Below, piece after piece: positions 35,480-45,759 of a DNA stretch of 64,000 bases. Under the pieces are notes generated by a model. It had not been told where the DNA came from. It did no database searches and saw nothing but the letters and a program-made list of their open reading frames with translations. Origin of the DNA: Phoronis australis (lineage: Eukaryota > Phoronida > Phoronidae). The position numbers were made by a program, and so were the translations under genes. The stretch is from assembly GCA_002633005.1 (NCBI GenBank), contig NMRA01000192.1, forward strand, positions 62,001-126,000, written 5' to 3'. Positions within the stretch are counted from its first letter, which is position 1. Each line of letters starts with the position of its first letter.

Positions 35480-35935
35480 TCTACAGTTTTTTGTCAACGA
35501 ATGGAAGGGTGCGTCCTGTTTTCCAGTCATTCTGTGCTCCGGAAGTAGTATGGCGTCATAGATGGGCGGAAGTTGCAAACATTCATCAAGGTTCATGGAG
35601 GGCTTGTTGGTTTTGATGTATATGATTGGACTTTTATCTTTCTAGAGAACCAGTTTTCCTCTTTAGCCAGTATCTTGGCATGTTTGCCACATACAGTATG
35701 GCCGCAGATTCTGAGATGTTCTCCCACGCCAGTGGGCTTGTCCAGTTTGTTGTGATCTTTGATTCTGGTGCCCAGCGATCACTTGGTCTCGCCGATGTAG
35801 GTATGAGACGGGTCTTCAGTGCATGACAGTTGATAAATGACACACCATTGGCGATCAAGTGGGGTGGGATCTTTGGAGTGGACTAGCTGGTTTCTCAGGG
35901 TGTTGATGGGTTTCATATAGGTGTTGATGTATATG
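35480..35935 (-). pseudogene. Penelope-like element remnant: GIY-YIG endonuclease
   Basis: Read on the minus strand, the sequence gives CVIYQLSC, then TYIGETK, a TGA stop where arginine is expected, then SLGTRI and KDHNK. Further on come GEHLRICGHT and KIKSPIYIKTNKPS followed by LQLPPIYDAILLP. This is the GIY-YIG nuclease and tail typical of Penelope-like retroelements. The in-frame stop and the absence of a neighbouring reverse transcriptase show a dead fragment. Confidence 0.75.
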
Positions 35936-36135
35936 AAAACCATTAATAAATTTGAACTAATAATATTCCTTAACTGAAATAAACAAAAATTGAAAGATCA
36001 GTATAAAATTGTATAAAAACAATATTCTAAACGATTTTACCACTAATTTATTTTAAAAGTTTTAAACTGATTACTCAATTAACATGTTTTCCACCATTAT
36101 GTGACCATACCAGCAAACAAATGTGGATTACTTGG

Positions 36136-36619
36136 TCAAGTCTGGAGGCTCGGGACGGATGCTGCACACTCCTTCCCAAAGAAATCAGTTCTTGTGTTGA
36201 GAATGTTCAGTGGCGCTCTTTCATTTTCTTTTAAAATGTCCTCAAGTTCCCTTATTTGACGTTTTCGTTCTACATGGCTGATGTTTCCTTCATTGGCGTA
36301 GTACCTGGTCATCCAGGGGTCTGTTACAACTTTGCCTATAAGGCCTGTAACTTGAAACTCAGTTTTTGCAGTCTCTGTCAGGAAATCCTTTAATAAGGCT
36401 GCTTGCAGCACTTTTGCAGTTGAGGTGACACGATTGTAGAAGGTCAGTTTGCCCTTCATAATGAAGAAAAAATGTTTCACAGATATGAAACAAAGTATGA
36501 ATTCTGTTTCCTCTGTACCCAGTAAGGAGTCCTTTAGGCAAGTCTGATGATGTCAAGAAACTGACAAATGCCTTAGGGTTACCCTTTTCATTCAGTAGAT
36601 CAACAAATGTACAAAACAT
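36136..36619 (-). pseudogene. Fragment of a transposon-associated protein, frameshifted
   Basis: Two overlapping minus-strand frames share one protein: FLTSSDLPKGLLTGYRGNRIHTLFH continues in a second frame through a phenylalanine-rich stretch and TDPWMTRYYANEGNISHVER. The 'GYRGNR.H.LFH' block recurs in uncharacterised invertebrate multi-copy proteins in my memory, but I cannot name the family. A frameshift around 36400-36480 breaks it. Confidence 0.4.
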
Positions 36620-36820
36620 TCATCATGTAGCTAATTCGACGTTTTCATCCTCGTCACCGATGAAGTAAGCTTCTTCTTCAGAAAATCAACGCACTGTGTA
36701 CTAAGGTTCATGCTTTTATTCAAACATAGTGGACAACTCTAGAACACAAGATTTGATTGCGTCAAAGGCGAATGTGTATAGAACTGTACTACAAATTGAA
36801 TTATCGAGATACTACAAGCG

Positions 36821-37024
36821 TTATCCATAGGTGTATATTTCTTTCATATGCACATCCGTATCAGCTATTGCACGAATGATCACATTGTTTTGGCGTGAAT
36901 GACCTGGGTTGTCTACTTTTGGTTCCAGATAGTCGACCCTGTGTTTTAAACTGGAATTTTCTTCTCTTAAGACTTTCACCTCTTTTTTCATCACTTGGAA
37001 TTTGTTATCGATTTTGTAACTCAT
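36821..37024 (-). pseudogene. LINE ORF1-type coiled-coil fragment
   Basis: MKKEVKVLREENSSLKHRVDYLEPKVDN is a heptad-patterned coiled coil, followed by SRQNNVIIRAI, which resembles the junction into the RNA-binding domain of ORF1 proteins. It is about 67 codons long and cut at a repeat beginning near 37025. Confidence 0.5.
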
Positions 37025-37310
37025 TATGCGCCCACATATTTATATGTGGACGCATTATGCCGTCATCTCTGTCCGTCCGTCCGTCCGGGCGGCGTCCGTC
37101 CGGCGTCCGCTGCTCTATCTCCAAAACCCTTTGACATACGTTCATGAAATTTGGCACATATGTTCCATTCATGAATGGGACGGCATGTGCTAACTTTCGG
37201 ACGGATCCGACTACCGGTGTGCCCCCTAGTGGCAATTTTAGTGTTTTACGCTTACCTTTGTATCTTCAAAAGTCCTGAACGGATTTTCATGAAATTTGGT
37301 ATGNTACGCT
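37025..37310. repeat. Interspersed repeat with a (TCCG)n core
   Basis: Starts with the palindromic GCGCCCACATATTTATATGTGGACGC, then a run of TCCG units near 37070-37090, then two copies of the phrase TTCATGAAATTTGGYA (37142 and 37287). It contains an N at 37304. It has the look of a widespread invertebrate non-autonomous element; the class is not determined. Confidence 0.55.
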
Positions 37311-37951
37311 CTTGCAACTACACTTAATGAGCTGTTGACAGGCTTTGAAGACTTCAGGCATGTCTGTCCAGTAAGGTGTCCATTGTTGGTCCGTGTCTCT
37401 CTGCCATCCAAACCCCTCTGGACTTGGGGTTTCCCTTGGATGGGCATCAGACTTTTAAGCCATATGCCAGCTTCATACTAGCGTCTTTTAAAATGTTTTA
37501 TCAGAGCAGACTGAATAGGCGGTAGATTTGGCATGAGCTGAACTTTTCGGGGGGAAAAGCTCTCTTCGTATACTTTTGTCTTGGATGGGTGGAGTTACTC
37601 ACAAATCCTGCCCAAGCTTGTCAAACACACTATTGATGAAATATTCCTGCAAGTTCTCTAACTTTAACCACTACCCATAATTGAATTGCTGAATGTAAAG
37701 CCTTAAAAGGGAACTGTATTTTATTATTAATAAATTTTGGCTGGTTTTCTTTCTTTAATTCCATGAATAATTCAACATCAAAAAGTAAACGTACATTTAT
37801 TGAATTTAACTTAAAAAATTGGTTGAAAGAGTTCTGTAATCATCCGCTTTGAGCGCTGCTGCTAGCTACGTATTTGGCGGGGTCAAAGTTAGTCAGCGCC
37901 ATATTTTAGTGTGGTGTTCTTCGTTGTCGGAATAAGAAATTTCATTGTGAA

Positions 37952-38291
37952 ATGTCGGGTCGCCAGGGATATCTGTTTGAGCCTGAAGCAACATAACGTA
38001 ACACCCAGTCGTCGTCATTGTCAGAAGAAAACAATTTTGTACAACCATCTCGCGTCTGTAATTTACACTGGTGTGACTGTGGGCAATGCGGACTCATGCC
38101 ATCAGAACTCGAATGCGTTTGCTGCCTTGAAAAAAGTGAGTTCAACGTGAAGAAATCTTCAACTCAAAATTGCCTTTCTGATACAGAAGACTTCAAGAAA
38201 GTGTGCCTTGAGCCTGTTGTTTTGGAGGTCATGTTGGTTTCTTTGAGAGAATTGATTGGAGAACAACTCAGAGGAACAATCACAAACAGGT
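37952..38291 (+). pseudogene. P2X7-type intracellular cysteine-rich domain, first exon, with an in-frame stop
   Basis: The frame from ATG 37952 reads MSGRQGYLFEPEAT, then TAA at 37994, then on in the same frame to WCDCGQCGLMPSELECVCC, CLSDTEDFKKVCLEPVVL and GTITNR. The Cys pattern and the 'C....F..VCL...VL' block match the P2X7 receptor C-terminal domain, which in many invertebrates occurs as stand-alone multi-copy genes. The reading ends at a plausible donor (ACAG|gttagt) after 38291; the expected YRQF-type second exon was not found. One stop and no second exon suggest a pseudogene, though a sequencing error could explain the stop. Confidence 0.7.
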
Positions 38292-38587
38292 TAGTTGATC
38301 ATGTCTGCAGCAGGTGACCTTTCCTTTTTACAACACTTTAGTCAACTATAAGAAAATAGGGACGACTGATACAAAGATAAACTCTTCACAATATTGCATA
38401 AGAAATGAATACGAAAAGCAGCCGAAACCCCGCCGGTCACGTCACTGACACATCAGCCAATCAGCGATCGATTTCAGGATTCAGCGTTTTGACCATAAAT
38501 ACTAATCGGCTTTTGTTTGGCGCACAAGTCGGGCAAATGTGAGTTTTATTTGTAGGTTGGAACCGATTAACTGCAACATTATTTTGA

Positions 38588-40240
38588 TTACAGTCCCCTT
38601 TTAAGCTGATGAGAAACACCATGAACAATGACCACAACATCAGTATCTACTGTTGTAACCAGTATTGTTTGATTATCTTTGATCAAAGCGTCCCCAATGT
38701 GCAAGCACATATTAGGGGAGTCTGCCTCCTCATGATCATATGGTGGGATGTCAGAAACAGAGGAAAGAACAGACCGTGTGACTTCTGTGAAGGCAAACGG
38801 AGACTGCCATTCTGGCTCAGGAATGGTGGCCAAGGATGATTCTTATGCATAGAGAAATCATCCAGGTTAGCTTCTCGAACTTGACTAGCTATACAAAGCT
38901 GACTAAATTAGCTGTAAGTCTTTCTTGATGGCATCCATCTGTTGCTGTCGTTACTGTATTTTTCTTCACGCTAGCTGTTTTGAAAACAGTGAACTTGTTT
39001 TTCTTGATAGGAGTCTGTATTGGTTGTGATTTTTCAGTTAGGACTGCTTGCTTATAGTTCTCGTATTGTTGTTTTCCAGTCACTTCCAATCAATAGTCTA
39101 AAAACTTGTAGTGCTATCAATACATCTGTGTGCATCTGTCGTCATAAGTTCATCACCCTGGTCAAGGAAAGGGTTTCCTTTGGCTGAACTTAAACCACAC
39201 AAACTGTTCACATGACAGCATGTGCCGTATCGAATACTCTCTAAAAGTTCACTTATCCTAGTTTACAACTATACTTGGATCTCATGCTGTCGTCCTCGAA
39301 GCAGTCCATAGAGAAATGTTCGCTACATATTACCGAATACGGCGACACTCCACTTGTGTACTTACAAAGTCTCCCTACTTGCGATGCAATCTTTGATCAG
39401 TGGGAAACTTGTGCAAAGGTACCCCAGTCCGTGGCTTATTGTCACAGTCTCCAACTACACAACGGTCTGGCATGCTTCTTCAAATATTTAGTGTAGTTTA
39501 ATTTTAAAATATGTCTAAATGGAAAAAAATACAACAAAAGCACTCCTCTTGGCACACAACATTGAACATTATGGACAGACTCGGCAATGATCGGTTCACC
39601 TCCCTGGTGTGACATATTTTCCGAAGATAGCTGAAATTGAAAATTTTCTGTTATCAAAATTCCATGGGGAAGTGGGAGTGTTTTTTAAACCGAATTATAG
39701 ACGAATATGTGGGATGAAATAAAATGAAATGTGGTTTACAAGCAAACTTTATTAACAGTCAACACAAGTGTATACATATTAACTACAACTAAATGGCTTT
39801 CAACCTAGTGGTTCTGGGACAGGCTGCCTCCATGGTGGCTTGTCTCTTCACTATTGTCTTCAAAGTAATATTGACATTCAAACTCAGTCAGCAACCTGGC
39901 TAACTCAGGCCCAAACACCATTCACCTTGTCAAACCATTTGGATTTTCAGTTTTACTATAGCCCCACCACTGTCTTTGACTAAGGCATTATATTGTTTAT
40001 GTGCCTGATTAATTGGAATAGCACAGAATACGTGCCGTGTCTTTGAGAACACCCTGTTATTGTTCTGATGCTGTCACATGTTAAGTGGCAGTTAAAACTC
40101 TGATGTCTTGAATATGGACAGCAACCCATGTTGTACAATGTTGAAGGCCGAGAGCTCAGAAATAGGGCACGAGATTCAAGCACATCAATGTACAGCGAGA
40201 AGTTGCATTCACGGTGAGCACTGACGAACATCAAGATCAG
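38588..40240 (-). pseudogene. Decayed multi-copy, transposon-associated protein gene
   Basis: Blocks in order on the minus strand: MFVSAHRECNFSLYIDVLE; INQAHKQYNALVKDSGGA; QQYENYKQAVLTEKSQPIQTPIKKNKFTVF; DDFSMHKNHPWPPFLSQNGSLRL; PPYDHEEADSPNMCLHIGDA and TVDTDVVVIV. These follow the order of an uncharacterised protein family present in many copies in marine invertebrate genomes (from memory; I cannot give its name). Several stops and frame changes between the blocks show it is dead. Confidence 0.6.
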
Positions 40241-40259
40241 TAACTGGACACGTACGATA

Positions 40260-41700
40260 ACATTCCAGAATTCTAGTGTTGTACTTCTCGTTGAGCTTTC
40301 ACTTTTGTAGTCGGAAAAAGACTGTTAGTCCAAAACAGCACCTCCATTTCCCCCAATAAGACATGCTTCTTCGTGGAGCTTTGCTAAAGAAGTAGCTGTG
40401 ACCTGATGTGCATATCTTGTTCAAGTCAAGTGCGAAGCTTGAAGAAAGCTCATTGACATCGTTTCCAATAACATAATCCTTATGCCATATGGAGTGGGAC
40501 CTAATTCGATTAGGGTATCTTCTGCCTCTTTCGTCTGGCTTTCTGATTTGGGCATTTTCATCAGGTTGAGGTTCAATGATAGGTTTGCTGTTTTGAAAGA
40601 AACGATCATCATCTGATTCATCAGGATCTCCCACTTGTTTGTTTCAGAGTTGGTTGGGCTCATTTGTGAACGCATCTGACTTTTCTTATGATCTGGTTGG
40701 CTGGGACATAAACCAGATATGAAGGGCTACCCTTGTCATACCCTTCAAAAATGACTTTTTCACGTCTAGCATCCAACTTCTTTGGGTTTTGCACTAAGGC
40801 ATAACATGTGCTACCAAATTTCTGCATGTGGGAAATATTTGGCTTGAAACCAGTAAATGACTCAAATGAGGTACATTTTGTTCTGGGATTGTAGCATTTG
40901 TTTCGCATGTAGCATTAGTGCATATGAGTCCACATGGACTAGGGTACACCTGCCTGCACTAGAAGGCACCTTGCTGATTCCAACAGTGTTCTCCATGAAT
41001 GTTGGACCATACCATTTTTGTGGGGTGAATAGGGGGCTGAGCATTCATGCTTAATTTTATTCTTAATGAAAAGTGACTCAAATGCGTCAGATGTAAATTA
41101 ACTCATCCCCCTGGTCACTCCTGATTCGCTTCACTGCGGTAAGGGCTAATGTCCGCAAGAAATTTTTCCGTTGCCTTTACTGTGTCACTTTTCTGTTTCA
41201 AAAATAGATCATGATCAATCCAGAAAAGTCGTTGACACAACCAAGAACGTACCTAAAACCTTCCCTTGCTGGGAGATGGATAGGACCCGCTAAGTCAAAA
41301 TGGATCAGCTCCAAAATTGATCATGTTGCTCGTTTGTCTGGGTCATTTTACCAATGAGGCATGGACCTCAATCGAATTCTTTTTTGTCTAACAATGTCAT
41401 ACCCTCAACAACATGATTTAATTTCAAGACATCCTAAGTATTGCAATGCCCTAAAGTGTCATGCCACTCCTTAAGAGTGTGGCTGCTTTTTGAGAAAGCA
41501 CACCATTCAAGTAGTACAATTTGCCACGTTTCCTGATCTGAAACTCTCTACCATTCACCATCAAGGTAGCTGAATCTTTGCTAAACTCAACCTTAGCACA
41601 CCTATCAACAGCTGATTGGACCGAGGAGATAATCTGGGAAAATGACGGGACATATAATGCATTTTTCATCACTTATTTCACACAGGCCCCATAAAATGGT
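40260..41700 (-). pseudogene. Copia-type retrotransposon: pre-integrase, integrase end and linker to RT
   Basis: On the minus strand: a pre-integrase stretch (ALYVPSFSQIISSVQSAV, then FQIRKRGKLYYL) at 41672-41451, an integrase C-terminal part (FESFTGFKPNISHMQKFGS, then KVIFEGYDKGSPSYLVY) at 40908-40660, and the linker before reverse transcriptase (RRYPNRIRSHSIWHKDYV) at 40634-40299. Frames are interrupted between the blocks and no reverse transcriptase follows before the decayed gene at 40240. This is the 3' half of the Copia copy whose gag starts at 45377. Confidence 0.75.
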
Positions 41701-42520
41701 GCAAATGGGCATACACTACTTGACAAAAAATATTCATAATTGTTGAAGAAAAGTGCTTTGTTTCAACAAATAGTGCCTATAAATTTCAGAAATATTTTTT
41801 CAAGTTATCTTGTCTAAAAAATGGCAAAGTATTGCTTTTGGTAGTTTTTCTTTCTTAAATATTTCCTTGTAACATACGTGCAAGTGCAGTAAACAACAAG
41901 CGTACACTTTCTGTAAAGGTTTGTCAAGGATAAGTTTCATTCAATAGTTGTGGGAAGAATTTAGTGTTGGGAAAAATAGGTGAGAAACATAACCTGTCAT
42001 CGGAAGAGTAATAAACTTTAATCTAATATCACAAACATTTGCAACAAATACAAATGAAAAGGACAGGGAAACTTTGACTAGAGTTCAGCATTTTCCGTAT
42101 CCAGCAGAGTCAAGCAAACACAAAATTTTTTACTTAAGTCCAGTCAGCAATTTATGTCTCACATACTAAATCATTTGTTCGCTGATCTGACAATATTTTC
42201 AGAATTTCGTAACTTATTCAAACTGGAAGCTTAAAGGTAGCAAATGTTACAGCAAATTTGGTGAAACAAAAACATGAAATTATAATTTATTTGGGGCATT
42301 GAGGCTTTCTTTACCCGAAACCCTTGGAATGCTCTTAAAATACATACCAACAAATAACTTGTTTTACTCTAAACAACAGACTAACCCCATGTGACAACGG
42401 TAACAAATGTTTCAGATAAAGTAGCCGATACCTCTAAAGATATTAAATTCGAAATCTCACTCAAAACTACCCGGTAATCATGAATCAGAATTTGTACTTC
42501 TGAAAATATTCAGGAGAGCA

Positions 42521-42992
42521 CCTGTGGTCACCACTATGGTTCCCTAAGCCCCAGACAACTGTTACCATGGCTATTCAGCACCCCTTTTGTATTGATGTAG
42601 ATCTGAGGTAATGAAGTGGAAGGTAATAGCTAGCACTACTTTCTTATCAATAGTGGTTGTTATTACACCCAAATTGTTTTTCTCTGGCATTTGCACAGAG
42701 TTAAAGCCTGTAAACTGGAGAGTACTTTTAATTTGGTACATTTTAAATATTACAAAAAGACTAAAAAGTTAATTTGTGTTGATCTTGACATAAGACCACT
42801 TTGATCCCAACCCAACGTTAGTTTTAAATATGTTTCATACCTGTTTTCATTACTTTTTTTAATATTCCTGTCTACTTGTTTTGTTTTCTTACTGGTTAGG
42901 TGTGCTATCATTTTATTTTGTTTTTAAGCGAAGTATCAAAACAACTTAGAAGTCAGTTAATTGTGAACTGCTACACCAAACATGTCACAGTG
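42521..42992. repeat. ~470-bp interspersed repeat, copy A, inserted into a Gypsy gag
   Basis: Matches 57328-57817 for most of its length (GATGTAGATCTGAG, AGCTAGCACTACT, TTTTTCTCTGGCATTTG, AAAGACTAAAAAG, GTCTACTTGTTTT). Its end, CTACACCAAACATGTCACAG, interrupts the second zinc knuckle of the Gypsy gag right after AKCH, so it marks a nested insertion. Non-coding. Confidence 0.75.
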
Positions 42993-43656
42993 GCATTTGG
43001 CATTCCTGAAATGACACGCATCAGGAGTATGATTGGATTTTCCACATCGAAAGCATTTAACATTCTTCTTAGCATTAGCAGCCTTGGATGTTTTGTGGTC
43101 TGATTTATGCGCTGTCATGTTCACCTTGTGAATTTCCCATTTGGTTTGCAATTTTTTTATCTCGTCATGTCGCCTCCATGGCATTGGCTATTTATAACAC
43201 CTTCTCAAGGGTAGGGTTGGCTTCAGCGAAAAGGCTTTTCTGTAAGTGTTCGTTTTTTAGTCCACACAAAGCGATCCCTAATTGTGTCATGCAGTACATC
43301 ACCGAATTTACAATGTTCTCTTAATTTCTTTAACTGTACAAGGAACTCCGACACACTTTCGTCGGTTCGTTGATCCCGCTTGTGGAACCGAAAGCGTTCA
43401 GTTATTATGTTGGGTTTTGGTGTTACATGATCCCTTACAGTTTTGATCAGAACGTCCAAGTCCTTCGTTGCCGGCTTATCGGGGGATAACAAATCCCGCA
43501 GTAAATTGTATGTGCTTCCCTAATCAGACTAAGAAAAGCTGGTACCTGTTTTTCTTGTGCCACGTCGTTAGCCAAGAAATACTGCTCCAGTCTCTCATAA
43601 TATGAGTCCCAAGTATACGTAGACTCATTGAAAGGCTCGATTTGCCCACTCCTCAT
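42993..43656 (-). pseudogene. Gypsy-type gag fragment with zinc knuckle
   Basis: On the minus strand: IEPFNESTYTWDSYYERLEQYFLAND, a frame change, then DVLIKTVRDHVTPKP, RFRFHKRDQRTDESVSEF, KLREHCKFGD and a further frame change into KCFRCGKSNHTPDACHF. This is the standard order of Ty3/Gypsy gag ending in a CCHC knuckle (CFRCGKSNHTPDAC). It lies between the gag and integrase blocks of the Copia copy, in the same orientation. It is broken by frameshifts and by the repeat at 42521-42992. Confidence 0.8.
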
Positions 43657-44364
43657 CGCCGTTTAGGTTGTGTATCTTGAGAAATGAATAACAAGTCTGC
43701 ACTGCTTGAAGAATACGTGAGAATTGCTTTTAAAAAGTGTCACGTGACTAAGCTACTACAATGCTGGGGAAACCCCTGTTGACAGAACACTATACAACAC
43801 TTGCGACTGATTCCAGTATGCACTCTGGACTTCATTTGGGGTTTTGCAGCTCTAGTTTTTAGCAAAGTCCTTGTGAAGAATAACTTCATTCTCAGGAAGG
43901 TTTTGCTTTATGTTTCTAATTTCTGAGTATTGCTTTTGCATTCTTCCGCCATGATGTTTGAAGTCAGCTGTTTCCTTTTCCCAATTTTGTATAAAGTCAT
44001 CCCTCTGCATTCTTCTTGGAACGATTTTCATCTTCTGTTATAGTTTGGAAAAAAATCGGGTCCTCAAACCAAAAAAATAAACCAGTGACAGTAACGAATA
44101 TTATAATTTGTGTGCAAAATATCCAGTTGCCTTATATGATTAAATTTTGCTTGCGCAATCTTGTAAATGCTCCCTTTAAAAATACTTGACGTCAAAGTCC
44201 GGTATCCCGTGGTTTGTTTTTCTAAAAATGTCTCGTCGATATCATTTGCACCGTTTTATTGAGCCTGGGCGATTTATGGAGAGAACCCTTCCCATCGATT
44301 AGATCTACACATGGGTCACCCCTCTTGAGAGCTAAGTTACTGGTCCTACTACCGTCTGCCAACT

Positions 44365-45377
44365 CTAGACAATGACACGCAGGGTCAAAATTTTGACAAA
44401 ATTAGTAAACTGGATGGCATCAATCATGCTAACTTTGAAAACAAAAGAATGCAACTTACTCTCAGAGGTGTCACCACAGGTATTGTCTCCCTCCCGCTCA
44501 CATTTTACAGTAGACTGACAATTATGACAAGCATCATTATTACCAACATGATGTCTGAGATTGTCCCCAGGACCAGTGTCTTTTTGTGTCACCAACTTGG
44601 CACTGTCCTTTGTCTTGTTTCCTTCATTCATCTTCGGCACACCGCAGTTGCATGGGTAGAGTTTTTACAATTCTCGCACCACTTTTTGCACTCTGATGCC
44701 TTGTGTCCCTTTGCTCCACGTGTATAGCATGCACCTGGAATGCCACCTCCGTGTGCCCCACCTGGATACAGCTGTTTAGTCCTACGGTATGGGTACCGGA
44801 CTTGTGTATCTTTTCAGTGTCCTCAAAATTCCGGAGGGCTACTTTAAATTCTGCAAAGTGAGGGCAGTTTCCTTTTGTGTGACGACCGCCGTGAAGGGTT
44901 TGAATTGCGCCAATAAACCTTTAATACTAAGGCCGCAAGAAGTCTATCACTGATTGTCTCACTGGTCTCTTTTTAAGCTGCAGGAATGTTCTCTGCCCGG
45001 ATAACATAATCAGTAACCGACTCCGTTGAGTCGTTGCTTAGGGAAGTTAGTTGAGTATACAGCGTGATGCTCCTCGGTTTCCCTTTAGGCTGTTAGTGTT
45101 CCTTTAAAATTTTGAAAGCTTTCCTTCCATCATCTATTGCGTCCCTCATAATCAGCGATAGCCTGCGATCATCTATGAACTGAACCAGCTCCGCAAAGGC
45201 TTCGGCATTTTTGTTGGCATCCACTGTCTCAGACTCAAAGGCTGTGATTATGTCGTACAGTTTCTGGAGTCTCATGTGTCCCAAGAAACGCACCTGCCAT
45301 AAGTCAAACTTTCTTTCATCGCTGTCAAACAGTAAGCATTTCCTGGGCCCATAACCTGTTGTTGATTGGTGGGACAT
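44365..45377 (-). pseudogene. Copia-type gag fragments
   Basis: Starts with MSHQSTTGYGPRKCLLFDSD, FDLWQVRFLGHMRLQKLYD and RRLSLIMRDAIDDGRKAFKIL (45377-45093), the typical N-terminal gag domain of Copia elements with the 'W..RF..HM' core. Further down (about 44740-44600) a cysteine/histidine stretch reads GAKGHKASECKKWCENC, a degraded knuckle. Several stops lie between. Confidence 0.7.
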
Positions 45378-45589
45378 TGTGCACGAAGTGGATTTGTAGG
45401 TCAGTATGATATGCCGGTTAATAAAATAACACCATTTTTCTGTACAAGAAACTATCTATCATAATGTTTTATTCTATGGTCGCATCAATATATGCACACA
45501 AGTAGTATGCCCATATAAGGCAAGATTCAGCAAAACCAAAAAGAGTGAATGCATTCCAAGTCTAGAGGATTCAACTGATTATTTCTTAT

Positions 45590-45675
45590 ACAACAATTTC
45601 TTATGCAATTCTTATACAACAATTTCTAATATGCAGTTTATAGAACAATTTCTAATATGCAGTTTATAGAACATC
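45590..45675. repeat. Short tandem repeats beside the Copia gag
   Basis: ACAACAATTTCTTATGCAA-type and AACAATTTCTAATATGCAG units repeat two to three times. They lie between the Copia gag and the end of the Gypsy pol and could be the debris of an LTR junction. Confidence 0.7.
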
Positions 45676-45759
45676 GGTGGAGATCATCTTCTAACACTCC
45701 GACCTTGACCAAAAATTGATATTTTCAATGTACCAAACTGGAAAATTTTTACTGTACGT

